From Salmonella enterica subsp. houtenae serovar Houten (GTDB taxonomy: Bacteria > Pseudomonadota > Gammaproteobacteria > Enterobacterales > Enterobacteriaceae): a stretch of 64,000 nt of DNA. Below the pieces are notes generated by a model. That model was given only the letters and a program-made list of their open reading frames with translations, was not told the DNA's origin and did no database searches. The translations under genes were made by a program, and so were the position numbers. Position 1 is the stretch's first letter. The number at the start of each line of letters is the position of its first letter. Positions 9,231-18,213 of the stretch are shown piece by piece. The stretch covers positions 2,914,001 through 2,978,000 of the forward strand of contig LS483478.1 of NCBI GenBank assembly GCA_900478215.1, given 5' to 3'.

Positions 9231-9425
9231 GCCCAAACCAACCAGCACAAAAAGCGTCACAATGTTCAACGTAAGCTGGAATGTCCACTCCGGCGTGAAC
9301 GCCTCCATTTTGGGGAAAATACCGGTAAGGCAGGCAAAAGCGGTGAAGGCAAAGTACCAAATCGCCTCGGTTAAGTCAGCAAATAGCCGGTAACTAAATA
9401 GCTGCGCGGAATAGTAGATCACGTT
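9210..9425 (-). pseudogene. Fragment of an unidentified membrane protein
   Basis: About 70 residues on the minus strand read as two hydrophobic segments joined by a short polar loop (ADLTEAIWYFAFTAFACLTG, then NIVTLFVLVGLGLIFSLHR). The fragment has no start of its own: upstream it runs into the left non-coding end of the IS110 element, and downstream it abuts the Ig-like remnant. I do not recognise the family. It looks like a leftover of a gene cut by the insertion. Confidence 0.4.
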
Positions 9426-9429
9426 GAGG

Positions 9430-10680
9430 GAACTTGTATCTTTCCTAGTGTGGTGATTAGCTACCATCACATGAAACAGAGTGAGCTTCATAGAGGGAAC
9501 ATCAAAGATCAACTTTGTGGCTGAGTTAAAGCCCTCTGTTTCACCTTTCACACCAGCATAAACATTGAACGGTTACCAAGAGCATCAACTCTGCATGTAC
9601 AAGTGAAACGGGCGTGATGGTTACGGTGAAAGGAGAAGATTATGCACTACGTTGGTATTGATGTCAGTAAGCGCTCTCTCGATGTTTGCCTTCTCGCTGA
9701 GGGCAGCAAAGGTAGTCGTAAGACCAAAACTTTATCAAACGGTCAGGATTCCGCACAGAACCTGGCTAAATGGCTAATACTCCAGAAGTGTGAACTCAGT
9801 CAGACCCACGTAATTATGGAGGCCACCGGTATTTATCATGAATATCTCGCCTGTGGCCTTCATCAAATGGGGATTCTGACATCCGTGATAAACCCCTGCC
9901 GCAGTCGCGAATTTGCTAAAGCAATGGGGATCTTTACAAAAACAGATGCGGTAGACGCTTATGTCCTGGCATTTTATGGTTGCCTGAAGCAACCGGAGGC
10001 CTGGACGCCCCCTGAGGAAGAGGTCCGGAAGCTGAGAGCATTGCTGCAACACAGAGATAGTCTGCTAAATGATAAACTACGAATTGATAATCGCCTGAAT
10101 ACATTGAAATCTACAGAAGCAGTTCAGGAGGTCATGGATTCATTGTCGTTAGTTAATCAATACCTGAAAAGCGAAGTTGCCAGAATAGAACGTCTGATAT
10201 CCAGCCATATAGCGCAACATCCAGGATTAAAACGTGACCTTAAACTTCTCATGTCTATTGATGGGATAGGGAAACAAATTGGCTGGAACATGCTGGCTGT
10301 ATTGCGAGGAAATAATTTTAAGAGCGCAGAACAACTGGCCGCTTATCTCGGCGTTGTTCCGGTCGAACGCCGCTCAGGGACCTCCGTTCATGGGCGAGCC
10401 CGGCTATCAAAGATAGGCTCATCAAATATCAGAGCAAAATTGTACATGGGAGCACTGACAGCAATCAGTAAAAATAGCCATATTAAAGCGCTCTATGAAC
10501 GTCTGTTAGCAAAGGGAAAAATGAAGATGTCTGCATTAGGTGCGGCAATGAGAAAGCTGGTGCATCTCTGTTATGGTGTACTGCATACGCAGCAACCTTA
10601 CGATGAAAAATATAAAGCAAAAATAATTAACTTCAGCTCTTGACGTCTAAGACGGTTACTCAGCCCGGATTGTGCGATCT
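9430..10680 (+). mobile_element. IS110-family insertion sequence (boundaries approximate)
   Basis: The element consists of a complete IS110-type transposase (9642-10643), about 200 nt of non-coding sequence before it and a short tail after it. IS110 elements usually lack terminal inverted repeats, so the ends cannot be fixed by eye. The long upstream non-coding part is where this family encodes its bridge RNA (established for IS110-group members such as IS621). An IS630-family remnant begins almost immediately to the right. Confidence 0.75.
9642..10643 (+). CDS. IS110-family transposase (DEDD recombinase)
   Basis: The 333-aa protein begins MHYVGIDVSKRSLDVCL, the usual IS110 opening with the first catalytic Asp. 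The remaining acidic residues of the RuvC-like DEDD domain lie in HVIMEATGIYHEYL and TKTDAVDAYVLA. The C-terminal transposase_20 domain shows LLMSIDGIGKQIGWNMLA and AAYLGVVPVERRSGTS, with the conserved serine expected as nucleophile. A good ribosome site (AAAGGAGAAG) precedes the ATG. No disruption is visible, so the element may be active. Confidence 0.92.
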   Translation: MHYVGIDVSKRSLDVCLLAEGSKGSRKTKTLSNGQDSAQNLAKWLILQKCELSQTHVIMEATGIYHEYLACGLHQMGILTSVINPCRSREFAKAMGIFTKTDAVDAYVLAFYGCLKQPEAWTPPEEEVRKLRALLQHRDSLLNDKLRIDNRLNTLKSTEAVQEVMDSLSLVNQYLKSEVARIERLISSHIAQHPGLKRDLKLLMSIDGIGKQIGWNMLAVLRGNNFKSAEQLAAYLGVVPVERRSGTSVHGRARLSKIGSSNIRAKLYMGALTAISKNSHIKALYERLLAKGKMKMSALGAAMRKLVHLCYGVLHTQQPYDEKYKAKIINFSS

Positions 10681-10723
10681 GATCAATCGCCAAATCAAAA
10701 CAAATCACCAACCGGACCGAGCG

Positions 10724-11663
10724 ATGCCGATCATAGCACCAATTCCCCGTGACGAACGACGCCTGATGCAGAAAGCAATCCATAAAACGCACGATAAAAA
10801 TTATGCCCGCAGGCTGACTGCCATGCTGATGTTACATCGGGGCGACCGTGTCAGCGACGTTGCCAGAACGCTCTGCTGTGCCCGTTCCTCCGTCGGACGC
10901 TGGATTAACTGGTTCACGCTGTCGGGTGTTGCAGGACTGAAATCATTACCTGCCGGACGAACCCGTCGCTGGCCTTTTGAGCATATCTGCACGTTATTAC
11001 GTGAGCTGGTAAAACATGCTCCCGGCGATTTTGGCTACCAGCGCTCACGCTGGAGTACAGAACGTCTGGCAATAAAAATCAATGAGATAACCGGCTGCCA
11101 GTTACATGCCGGAACCGTTCGCCGCGGGTTGCCGTCTGCGGGGCTTGTGTGGCGAAGGGCCGCGCCAACTCTGCGTATCCGTGACCCGCATAAGGACGAA
11201 AAGATGACGGCAATCCACAAAGCACTGGACGAATGCAGGGCAAAGCATCCGGTATTTTATGAAGAAATACTATCTGGCCGGAGCACTGCACTGCGGAACG
11301 GGCAAAGTCAGCTACGTGGGCGGCAACAGCAAAAGTCCGGCGCTGTTCATCAGCCTGCTGAAGCGGCTTAAAGCGACGTACCGGCGGGCGAAAACCATCA
11401 CGCTGATCGTGGACAACTACATTATCCACAAAAGCCGGGAAACAGAGCGCTGGCTGAAGGAGAACCCGAAGTTCAGGGTCATTTATCAGCCGGTTTACTC
11501 GCCACGGGTGAATCATGTGGAACGGCTATGGCAGGCACTTCACGACACAATAACGCGCAATCATCAGTGCCGCTCAATGTGGCAACTGTTGAAAAAAGTT
11601 CGCCATTTTATGGAAACCGTCAGCCCATTCCCCGGAGGCAAACATGGGCTGGCAAAAGTGTAG
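10724..11663 (+). pseudogene. IS630-family transposase, inactivated by internal deletion
   Basis: The first part (MPIIAPIPRDERRLMQKAIH..., HTH and DNA-binding region) runs in one frame to PVFYE near 11260. The second part continues in another frame with KYYLAGALHCGTGK, through LIVDNYIIHKS and NHVERLWQALHDTI, to the stop at 11663. Compared with the family as I recall it, about 92 nt are missing at the junction, which removes the segment carrying the first catalytic Asp of the DDE triad and shifts the frame. The remaining Asp and Glu motifs are present. The element is therefore dead without a helper. Confidence 0.85.
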
Positions 11664-11899
11664 CGGTATTAGGCGCAACTATTTAGCATACCTGAAGCAT
11701 TACATGCCTATTACTATAAATGAGGCAGGATATTATGCGCGGTAAAGACGAGGAGAGAAAATAGAGGAACGCAAAATTATAACCTTCGGCACATTTTATT
11801 TTTCAGCAAAGCAAGAAAATTATGCAGGTCAATTAGTTTACGTAAAACATAAACAAAGAGTATGCAAGACTCACGTCCTGCATACGATTCAGAGAACAG
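11664..11899. other. Intergenic stretch after the IS630 remnant
   Basis: Nothing codes here as far as I can see. The hairpin at 11860-11885 belongs to ycaD on the minus strand. In E. coli ycaM, ycaN and ycaK lie between ycaD and pflA; no trace of them is visible. Confidence 0.5.
11860..11885 (-). terminator. Terminator after ycaD
   Basis: Read on the minus strand, an 11-bp stem GTATGCAGGAC/GTCTTGCATAC (one G-U pair) with loop GTGA is followed by TCTTTGTTT, 15 nt past the ycaD stop. Confidence 0.7.
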
Positions 11900-13048
11900 T
11901 TAGATGTGGGCGACAGGATTGGACGTCTGGCCGGCGTTACGTAACAGCATCAGCAGATAAATAAACGATACGCTGGCGATCATAATAAACAGCAGATTAT
12001 CTGAATAATTCTGCATTAACATCGCAGTAAAAGACGGCCCCAACAGGCTCCCTACCGTATAACTTAACAACAGAGCCTGGTTCATTGCCACAAGCTGGTG
12101 GTGTTCGACTTTTTCACAGGCCCAGGCCATCGCGACCGGATAAAGCGTAAAACCTGCCGCCCCCAGAATAAACAGAGCTGGCGCCATCGCCGCCTGGGTT
12201 AACATGGCAATACTGCCGAGTATCACAACGAACACCTGTACGCGTAACACCAGCAAGCGACCAAATTTGTCCGCCAGACGTCCCATTGGCCATTGCCCCA
12301 AAATACCGGCACTAACCAGCACCGCCATCCAGAAACCGATGCTGGCGTTAGCCATTCCCTGATGCTTCAGATATAACGGCATCAGGCCATATAATGAACC
12401 AAGAACAATGCCGGAGATAATACAACCATTCACGCCAAGACGCGCCTGGCGTAACTTCAGCATAGCGCTAATAGAAGTAGAATAACGCGCCTCCGTTTGC
12501 TGATTTACAATCCGGGTAAAGAGTAGCGGTAGAATTCCCGCCAGAATCATACCCGTAACCCAGGGAAGGACGTGCAGCAATTCACCAGACACTTTACTGA
12601 CCAGTAATTGTCCCAAAAAGGTCCCCACGTAATAGACCATCATATAGGCGGCAAGCAGGCGCCCGCGATTATGCGAGGTTCCGCTGCACATCAACGCGCT
12701 TTCGACAACAACCCAAATCATGGCGCAGCCGATGCCGGCAATAAAACGCCAGCTCATCCAGCTCCAGAACCCCACCATCACGCCCAATCCGACACAACCC
12801 GCGGCGAAGATCAGCGAGGCAAGATAATAGCTACGGTTAAACCCAATGCGTTTAATTAAATACCCGGTAAATAACGTCCCGACCAGATTGCCGGTAAAAT
12901 AAGACGAACTGACCATCCCCACCTGCCAGGTAGGAAGGTTTGCCTGAGCAAGCCACAGAGGAACAAGCGTATTCAGTACCGCAATGGCCAGAGTCAACAA
13001 AAGTAGCCCGCACAGCAAAAGCATGACGGGACGGGTATAGGTGGACAT
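11900..13048 (-). CDS. ycaD: YcaD, MFS-type transporter
   Basis: The 382-aa protein is a major facilitator superfamily permease of the E. coli YcaD group; substrate unknown. About twelve hydrophobic segments are visible, from LLLCGLLLLTLAIAVLNTL at the N-terminus to the pair near the C-terminus. The inter-helix motif GRLADKFGRLLVLR (about residues 255-270) is the MFS signature loop between helices 8 and 9. It is divergent from ycaC with 311 nt between the starts, as in E. coli. Confidence 0.92.
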   Translation of the reverse strand: MSTYTRPVMLLLCGLLLLTLAIAVLNTLVPLWLAQANLPTWQVGMVSSSYFTGNLVGTLFTGYLIKRIGFNRSYYLASLIFAAGCVGLGVMVGFWSWMSWRFIAGIGCAMIWVVVESALMCSGTSHNRGRLLAAYMMVYYVGTFLGQLLVSKVSGELLHVLPWVTGMILAGILPLLFTRIVNQQTEARYSTSISAMLKLRQARLGVNGCIISGIVLGSLYGLMPLYLKHQGMANASIGFWMAVLVSAGILGQWPMGRLADKFGRLLVLRVQVFVVILGSIAMLTQAAMAPALFILGAAGFTLYPVAMAWACEKVEHHQLVAMNQALLLSYTVGSLLGPSFTAMLMQNYSDNLLFIMIASVSFIYLLMLLRNAGQTSNPVAHI

Positions 13049-13359
13049 GAATAAAAACCGTGAGGAAGTTCAAATTTCATGCGCATCATGCCACCGCCAA
13101 AAACATTGTCAATCGGCTCCGCATGGGCGATCCGCGAGTTTTGAGACTATCGATTTGATTTACTGATTCTGAACGTGAATATATTGAAAGACTAAAAATT
13201 CATCCCCTTGTTTTTATTGATCTCACCCGCAAAATCGGCGTTTTGTTCAGTCGAAAAATTTCATGGTTCCTGCAGACGCGTTTTTCCAGTCTATGCTTTC
13301 AGGGAAAGACTATATCACAAGGCTTTTGCTACCCCACTCCCCTTCCAATGGAGAAGATA
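13049..13359. promoter_or_regulatory. Divergent promoter region ycaD/ycaC
   Basis: No gene is seen. The ycaC frame is open back to 13243 but the upstream residues have no counterpart in YcaC. The region must hold both promoters; I identify no operator. Confidence 0.5.
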
Positions 13360-13986
13360 ATGGCCAGACCTTATGTTCGTCTCGATAAAAATGATGCCGC
13401 CGTGCTGCTGGTTGATCATCAGGCCGGTTTGCTTTCGCTGGTTCGGGATATCGAACCGGATAAGTTTAAGAATAATGTGCTCGCTCTCGGCGATTTAGCA
13501 AAATACTTCAACCTGCCAACCATTCTGACCACCAGTTTTGAAACCGGGCCTAACGGGCCGCTGGTTCCGGAGTTAAAAGCACAGTTTCCGGATGCCCCTT
13601 ATATCGCACGCCCCGGGAATATTAATGCCTGGGATAATGAAGATTTCGTCAATGCAGTCAAAGCAACCGGTAAAAAGCAATTAATTATTGCGGGCGTCGT
13701 CACCGAGGTATGCGTGGCATTTCCCGCGCTGTCGGCCATTGAGGAGGGTTTTGAGGTCTTTGTTGTGACCGATGCTTCGGGCACATTTAATGAAATTACC
13801 CGCCATTCCGCGTGGGATCGTATGTCTCAGGCTGGCGCTCAACTGATGACGTGGTTTGGCATCGCGTGTGAATTACACCGGGACTGGCGAAACGATATTG
13901 CAGGTCTGGCTACGTTGTTTTCCAATCACATTCCGGATTATCGCAATTTGATGACCAGCTATGATACGTTGACGAAACAGAAATAG
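13360..13986 (+). CDS. ycaC: YcaC, isochorismatase-fold cysteine hydrolase of unknown substrate
   Basis: The 208-aa protein is nearly identical to E. coli YcaC, an octameric isochorismatase-like hydrolase (established; natural substrate unknown). The catalytic residues typical of the fold are visible: Asp19 in LLVDHQAG and Cys118 in GVVTEVCVAFPAL, with Arg84 (YIARPGNINAW) at the place usually held by Lys in the superfamily. Start ATG 13360 is preceded by GGAGAAG and gives the family N-terminus MARPYVRLDKND. A second member of the same family lies at 34748-35425. Confidence 0.94.
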   Translation: MARPYVRLDKNDAAVLLVDHQAGLLSLVRDIEPDKFKNNVLALGDLAKYFNLPTILTTSFETGPNGPLVPELKAQFPDAPYIARPGNINAWDNEDFVNAVKATGKKQLIIAGVVTEVCVAFPALSAIEEGFEVFVVTDASGTFNEITRHSAWDRMSQAGAQLMTWFGIACELHRDWRNDIAGLATLFSNHIPDYRNLMTSYDTLTKQK

Positions 13987-13989
13987 AAC

Positions 13990-14009
13990 ACCGGGGCGAA
14001 AGCCCCGGT
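13990..14009. terminator. Bidirectional terminator between ycaC and dmsC
   Basis: A perfect 8-bp stem ACCGGGGC/GCCCCGGT closes a GAAA loop between the two convergent genes. Confidence 0.75.
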
Positions 14010-14040
14010 TGTATTCCACTGCCAAATAAGCGGTAGTATA

Positions 14041-14904
14041 TTAACTGGCTACCGCCATACCCACGGTCATATGCAGACCATAGAATACGCCGCGACCAAT
14101 CAACTCCCCCGCCAGCATCAGAATGAAGGCGACAGAGAGCAACGGTACCGCAGGTTGATACCCTTTTAACTGTGGCACAATCCAGCAGCACAACGCCGCC
14201 GCCAGCAGCACCATACGCCAGGCCATCAGCGAACCATAATCCGGCACCAGAGCAGACGCCTGCTGGATGGAACTGTGAATCGTCGCCAGTTCCGCGCCCT
14301 GCATGGCCGCCATAATAGCGATAACCACCAGCGCCAGCACCGAAACCGCAGGCAACAGACGCATCGCCCAACCGTTCACGCCCGCGATGCGCAGCAGCAG
14401 ATAACCCAGTAGCGGGCCACCCATAAAGAGCGTCAGGAAGAAGCCCAGCGGCGTCCAGATGCTATACCAGGTCGGTACTGTATCGATGCTGTTATACACG
14501 CGTACCATCATCCAGACGAAGACTACGCCCAGTACCATCGTGATAATCAGCCAGAGTGTGCGCAATGCCGACGGCAGCTTTTTCAGTACCGCCAGCAGCC
14601 AGCCAATCCCGCCGACCGCAAAAAACACCGAGCCGCTGGCAATTTCATTGCTCAGTGCGGAAGCGCCCACGCGGTTAAGCGAGTTAAATGCACGCATCGG
14701 CGAGCCCAGATGCAGCATCGAGGCGATAAAGCCAATCCCCATCAGCACCCACAGACCAAACATACAGGCGATCACCCGCTGCTGCGTTTCCGCGCGCAGA
14801 TCGCCTTTCATCAGCGCCAGAGCCAGAACAATAAAACCACCGGCCACGCACTGACCAAAGACCGTGAATATCATCAACGGCCATTCATGCCATCCACTTC
14901 CCAT
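14041..14904 (-). CDS. dmsC: DmsC, membrane anchor of anaerobic DMSO reductase
   Basis: The 287-aa protein has eight or so hydrophobic helices and begins MGSGWHEWPLMIFTVFGQCV, the start of E. coli DmsC. It anchors DmsAB to the inner membrane and oxidises menaquinol, passing electrons to the DmsB clusters. It follows dmsB with a 1-nt gap, as expected for a translationally coupled dmsABC operon read on the minus strand. Confidence 0.94.
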   Translation of the reverse strand: MGSGWHEWPLMIFTVFGQCVAGGFIVLALALMKGDLRAETQQRVIACMFGLWVLMGIGFIASMLHLGSPMRAFNSLNRVGASALSNEIASGSVFFAVGGIGWLLAVLKKLPSALRTLWLIITMVLGVVFVWMMVRVYNSIDTVPTWYSIWTPLGFFLTLFMGGPLLGYLLLRIAGVNGWAMRLLPAVSVLALVVIAIMAAMQGAELATIHSSIQQASALVPDYGSLMAWRMVLLAAALCCWIVPQLKGYQPAVPLLSVAFILMLAGELIGRGVFYGLHMTVGMAVAS

Positions 14905-14905
14905 C

Positions 14906-15523
14906 TTATACCTCCTTCGGATTGGCCAGATAACCGGTGGTGTCTCCGGTCGGGCGGCTGTTGGCGTTGGGTTTAATCACAATATTCGGCTTCGTGAAGT
15001 GCGCGCGCGGCAGCGGCGCGACGGCAGCCAGCTCACCGTGTTTTTTACGCAGCTCGTCTATCGGGCCGAAATCCAGCGCCCGCAGCGGGCAGGATTCCAC
15101 GCAAATCGGTTTCTTGCCTTCCGCCACCCGGTCATAACACCCGTCGCACTTGGTCATATGACCTTTGGCCGCGTTGTATTGTGGCGCACCGTACGGGCAG
15201 GCCATGTGGCAGTAGCGGCAGCCGATACAGACCTCTTCGTTCACCACCACAAAACCGTCATCGCGCTTGTGCATCGCGCCGCTCGGGCAGACTTTGGTAC
15301 AGGCCGGGTCTTCACAGTGGTTGCACGAAATGGAGAGATAATAGGCAAAGACGTTCTGGCGCCAGACGCCGTTATCTTCCTGCCAGTCGCCGCCTGCATA
15401 CTCATAAATGCGGCGGAAGCTGACATCCGGGGTCAAATCTTTGTAGTCCTTGCAGGCCAGTTCGCAGGTTTTGCAACCGGTGCAACGTCTGGAATCAATA
15501 AAAAATCCATACTGGGTTGTCAT
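14906..15523 (-). CDS. dmsB: DmsB, four-cluster iron-sulfur subunit of DMSO reductase
   Basis: The 205-aa protein carries four ferredoxin-like cysteine groups: CTGCKTCELAC near residue 14, CNHCEDPACTKVC near 60, CIGCRYCHMAC near 92, and CDGCYDRVAEGKKPICVESC near 126. These hold the [4Fe-4S] clusters that carry electrons from DmsC to DmsA. It lies 10 nt downstream of dmsA and 1 nt upstream of dmsC. Confidence 0.95.
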   Translation of the reverse strand: MTTQYGFFIDSRRCTGCKTCELACKDYKDLTPDVSFRRIYEYAGGDWQEDNGVWRQNVFAYYLSISCNHCEDPACTKVCPSGAMHKRDDGFVVVNEEVCIGCRYCHMACPYGAPQYNAAKGHMTKCDGCYDRVAEGKKPICVESCPLRALDFGPIDELRKKHGELAAVAPLPRAHFTKPNIVIKPNANSRPTGDTTGYLANPKEV

Positions 15524-15533
15524 CGGTTACTCC

Positions 15534-17978
15534 TTACGCCTTTTCAACCTGAACAAGGTTCGTATGTGACGGGTTCCCCTTCGCAAGCGGGGAAGGACGT
15601 TGGGTCGTCAGTACGTTAATACATCCGCCCTGATCCACACGTTTTGCATCCGGGTCGTACCATGCGCCTTCTCCCAGGGCGACTACGCCCGGCATCATGC
15701 GCGGCGTCACTTTAGCCTCGATATGTACTTCGCCGCGATCGTTGAAGATGCGGACTTTATCGCCATTGTTGATACCGCGTTTCTGTGCGTCCACTGGGTT
15801 AATCCACATCTCCTGGCGACAGGCGGCTTTCAGTACGTCTACGTTGCCATACGTGGAATGCACACGCGCTTTATAGTGGAAACCCGTCAACTGCAGCGGG
15901 AATTTATCCGTTAGCGGATCGTTATAGTTTTCAAAACCTGGCGTGTAGATCGGTAATGGATCGATCACGTCGCCTTCCGGCAGTTCCCAGGTAGCGGCGA
16001 TATCCGCCAACGCCTGTGAATAGATTTCAATCTTGCCCGATGGCGTTGTCAGTGGATTCGCTTGCGGATCTTCGCGGAAGTCTTTATAGGCGACATGATG
16101 GCCTTCGGGGTCGCGCTGTTTGAAGATGCCTTGCTTACGGAACTCCTCAAAGGTGGGCAGATTTGGAATGGATTTACGCGACTGTTCGTAAAGATGACGC
16201 ATCCACTCTTCTTGCGTCCGCCCTTCGGTAAACTGTTGCTCCACGCCAAGACGTTTCGCCAGTTCGCTGGTCATCTCATAAATCGTCTTACACTCGAAGC
16301 GCGGTTTAATCGCCTGGTCAGTAAAGATAACGTAAGACATGTTCCCGCAGGAGGCATCCAGCGCAAAGTCCATCTGCTCAGAAGCAGTGCAATCTGGCAA
16401 CAGAATATCGGCGTATTTTGCCGACGAGGTCATATGACAGTCGATAACGACGATCATTTCGCATTTCTTGTCATCCTGCAGGATTTCGTGGGTACGGTTA
16501 ATCTCAGAGTGCTGATTAATCAAACAGTTGCCAGCATAGTTCCAGATCATTTTGATCGGCATGTCCAGCTTATCTTTACCCCGCACGCCATCACGCAGCG
16601 CCGTCATTTCCGGGCCGCGCTCAATGGCATCGGTCCACATAAACATGGAGATGCTGGTTTCAACCGGGTTTTCCAACGTGGGCATACGTTCAAATGGTAG
16701 GTCATAAGACCCTTCGCGCGCGCCGCTGTTACCGCCGTTAATCCCAACATTACCCGTCAGGATCGCCAGCATCGAGATAGCGCGCGTGGCGATTTCTCCA
16801 TTGGCGTGACGCTGTGGTCCCCACCCCTGGCAAATATAGGCGGGTTTAGCGCTACCGATTTCTCGTGCCAGCTTAATAATGCGATCCGCCGGAATACCGG
16901 TAATTTGCGCCGCCCACTCCGGCGTCTTCGCGATACCGTCTTTACCCTGGCCCAGAATATAGGCTTTGTAGTGACCGTTTTTCGGCGCGCTGGCAGGCAA
17001 GGTTTTTTCGTCATAACCGACGCAATATTTATCCAGGAACGGCTGATCGACCATATTCTCGGTGATTAAGACATATGCCAGGCCATTGACCAGCGCCGCA
17101 TCGGTACCCGGACGAATCGGAATCCACTCATCTTCGCGACCAGCGCCAGTGTCGGTGTAACGAGGATCGATAATGATCATCCGCGCGTTTGATTTCTGCC
17201 GCGCCTGTTCAAGATAATACGTTACACCGCCCCCGCTCATGCGGGTTTCGCCAGGGTTATTGCCAAACAACACCACCAGCTTACTGTTTTCAATGTCGGA
17301 TGGACTATTGCCATCCGCCCAGCCGCCATAGGTGTAGTTCAGACCCGCTGCGATTTGCGCGGAAGAGTAATCACCGTAGTGGTTAAGATAACCGCCGCAG
17401 CAGTTCATCAGACGGGCGACCAGCGTTTTTCCCGGCGGCCATGAACGTGTCAAAGTACCGCCCAGCGTTCCCGTGCCATAGTTCAGATAGATGGACTCGT
17501 TGCCATACTCTTTGATAAGACGCTGCATATTGGTGGCAATGATATCGTAGGCTTCGTCCCAGCTAATACGCTCAAATTTACCTTCGCCGCGCGCGCCAAC
17601 GCGCTTCATCGGATACTTGAGCCGATCCGGGTTATAGACGCGACGGCGCATAGAACGACCGCGCAAGCAGGCGCGAACCTGATGCAGGCCATCGTAATCA
17701 TCGTTTCCGGTATTATCTGTTTCTACATATTTAATTTCGCCATCCACAACATGCATACGTAGCGGACAACGGCTGCCACAGTTTACCGTACAGGCGCTCC
17801 AGACGACTTTCTCGCCTGTTTTTGCCGGGCTTATCGCCTCTGCGGCGTTAGCGATGCGGGTAAATGGCAGGGTAAATGCGCTACTGGCCATCGCCAGGCC
17901 GCCTATCGCGGTGGTTTTGACTAAACCACGACGGCTCACCTCGGCTGCCAGCACGGCATCAGGGATCTTAGTTTTCAT
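15534..17978 (-). CDS. dmsA: DmsA, molybdopterin catalytic subunit of anaerobic DMSO reductase
   Basis: The 814-aa precursor reduces DMSO and related N- and S-oxides in anaerobic respiration. The N-terminus holds a twin-arginine signal (VSRRGLVKTTAIGGLAM, then a hydrophobic stretch to IANAAEA). Next come the iron-sulfur cysteines (SACTVNCGSRC and QVRACLRGRS), molybdopterin guanine dinucleotide binding blocks, and the molydopterin-binding C-terminal domain (GDKVRIFNDRGEVHIEAKV). It is the first gene of dmsABC. An FNR-like site lies about 80 nt upstream. Salmonella genomes carry more than one dms-like operon; order next to serS identifies this as the E. coli-type copy. Confidence 0.95.
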   Translation of the reverse strand: MKTKIPDAVLAAEVSRRGLVKTTAIGGLAMASSAFTLPFTRIANAAEAISPAKTGEKVVWSACTVNCGSRCPLRMHVVDGEIKYVETDNTGNDDYDGLHQVRACLRGRSMRRRVYNPDRLKYPMKRVGARGEGKFERISWDEAYDIIATNMQRLIKEYGNESIYLNYGTGTLGGTLTRSWPPGKTLVARLMNCCGGYLNHYGDYSSAQIAAGLNYTYGGWADGNSPSDIENSKLVVLFGNNPGETRMSGGGVTYYLEQARQKSNARMIIIDPRYTDTGAGREDEWIPIRPGTDAALVNGLAYVLITENMVDQPFLDKYCVGYDEKTLPASAPKNGHYKAYILGQGKDGIAKTPEWAAQITGIPADRIIKLAREIGSAKPAYICQGWGPQRHANGEIATRAISMLAILTGNVGINGGNSGAREGSYDLPFERMPTLENPVETSISMFMWTDAIERGPEMTALRDGVRGKDKLDMPIKMIWNYAGNCLINQHSEINRTHEILQDDKKCEMIVVIDCHMTSSAKYADILLPDCTASEQMDFALDASCGNMSYVIFTDQAIKPRFECKTIYEMTSELAKRLGVEQQFTEGRTQEEWMRHLYEQSRKSIPNLPTFEEFRKQGIFKQRDPEGHHVAYKDFREDPQANPLTTPSGKIEIYSQALADIAATWELPEGDVIDPLPIYTPGFENYNDPLTDKFPLQLTGFHYKARVHSTYGNVDVLKAACRQEMWINPVDAQKRGINNGDKVRIFNDRGEVHIEAKVTPRMMPGVVALGEGAWYDPDAKRVDQGGCINVLTTQRPSPLAKGNPSHTNLVQVEKA

Positions 17979-18059
17979 AAGGGCTCACTCTGCTGCTCAC
18001 AATAAAAAATAATAAATCGATGTATAGCTTTTTATATAGCGATAACGTCGTTATAAAGT

Positions 18060-18073
18060 CTGATATATATCGA
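18060..18073. promoter_or_regulatory. FNR-like site upstream of dmsA
   Basis: Read on the minus strand, TCGATATATATCAG matches TTGAT-N4-ATCAA at 8 of 10 positions, in the region where E. coli dmsA is activated by FNR. The match is modest in an AT-rich region. Confidence 0.4.
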
Positions 18074-18167
18074 AAAAGTAGAAAAATAGCGTTAAAAACT
18101 GACCTTCATTCGAAATCAGTATTACCCCTAATAGAGTAGGGATTATTGTCCGGTATCAAACTGGCAT

Positions 18168-18194
18168 AAAAAAAGCGCCCGAAGGCGCTTTTTA
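18168..18194. terminator. Terminator after serS
   Basis: The stem AAAAAGCGCC/GGCGCTTTTT with a CGAA loop lies 20 nt past the serS stop on the minus strand and is flanked by A and T tracts on both sides. Confidence 0.85.
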
Positions 18195-18213
18195 GAAGAG
18201 GAGAAAGCGAGGA

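Noticed and set aside
9147..9551. A 134-residue minus-strand frame
   Set aside because: It crosses the IS110 left end, a membrane-protein fragment and the Ig-like remnant in the wrong frame, so it is a fusion of scraps and not a gene.
16062..16700. A 212-residue plus-strand frame inside dmsA
   Set aside because: It is antisense to a well-conserved catalytic subunit gene and unlike any protein family.
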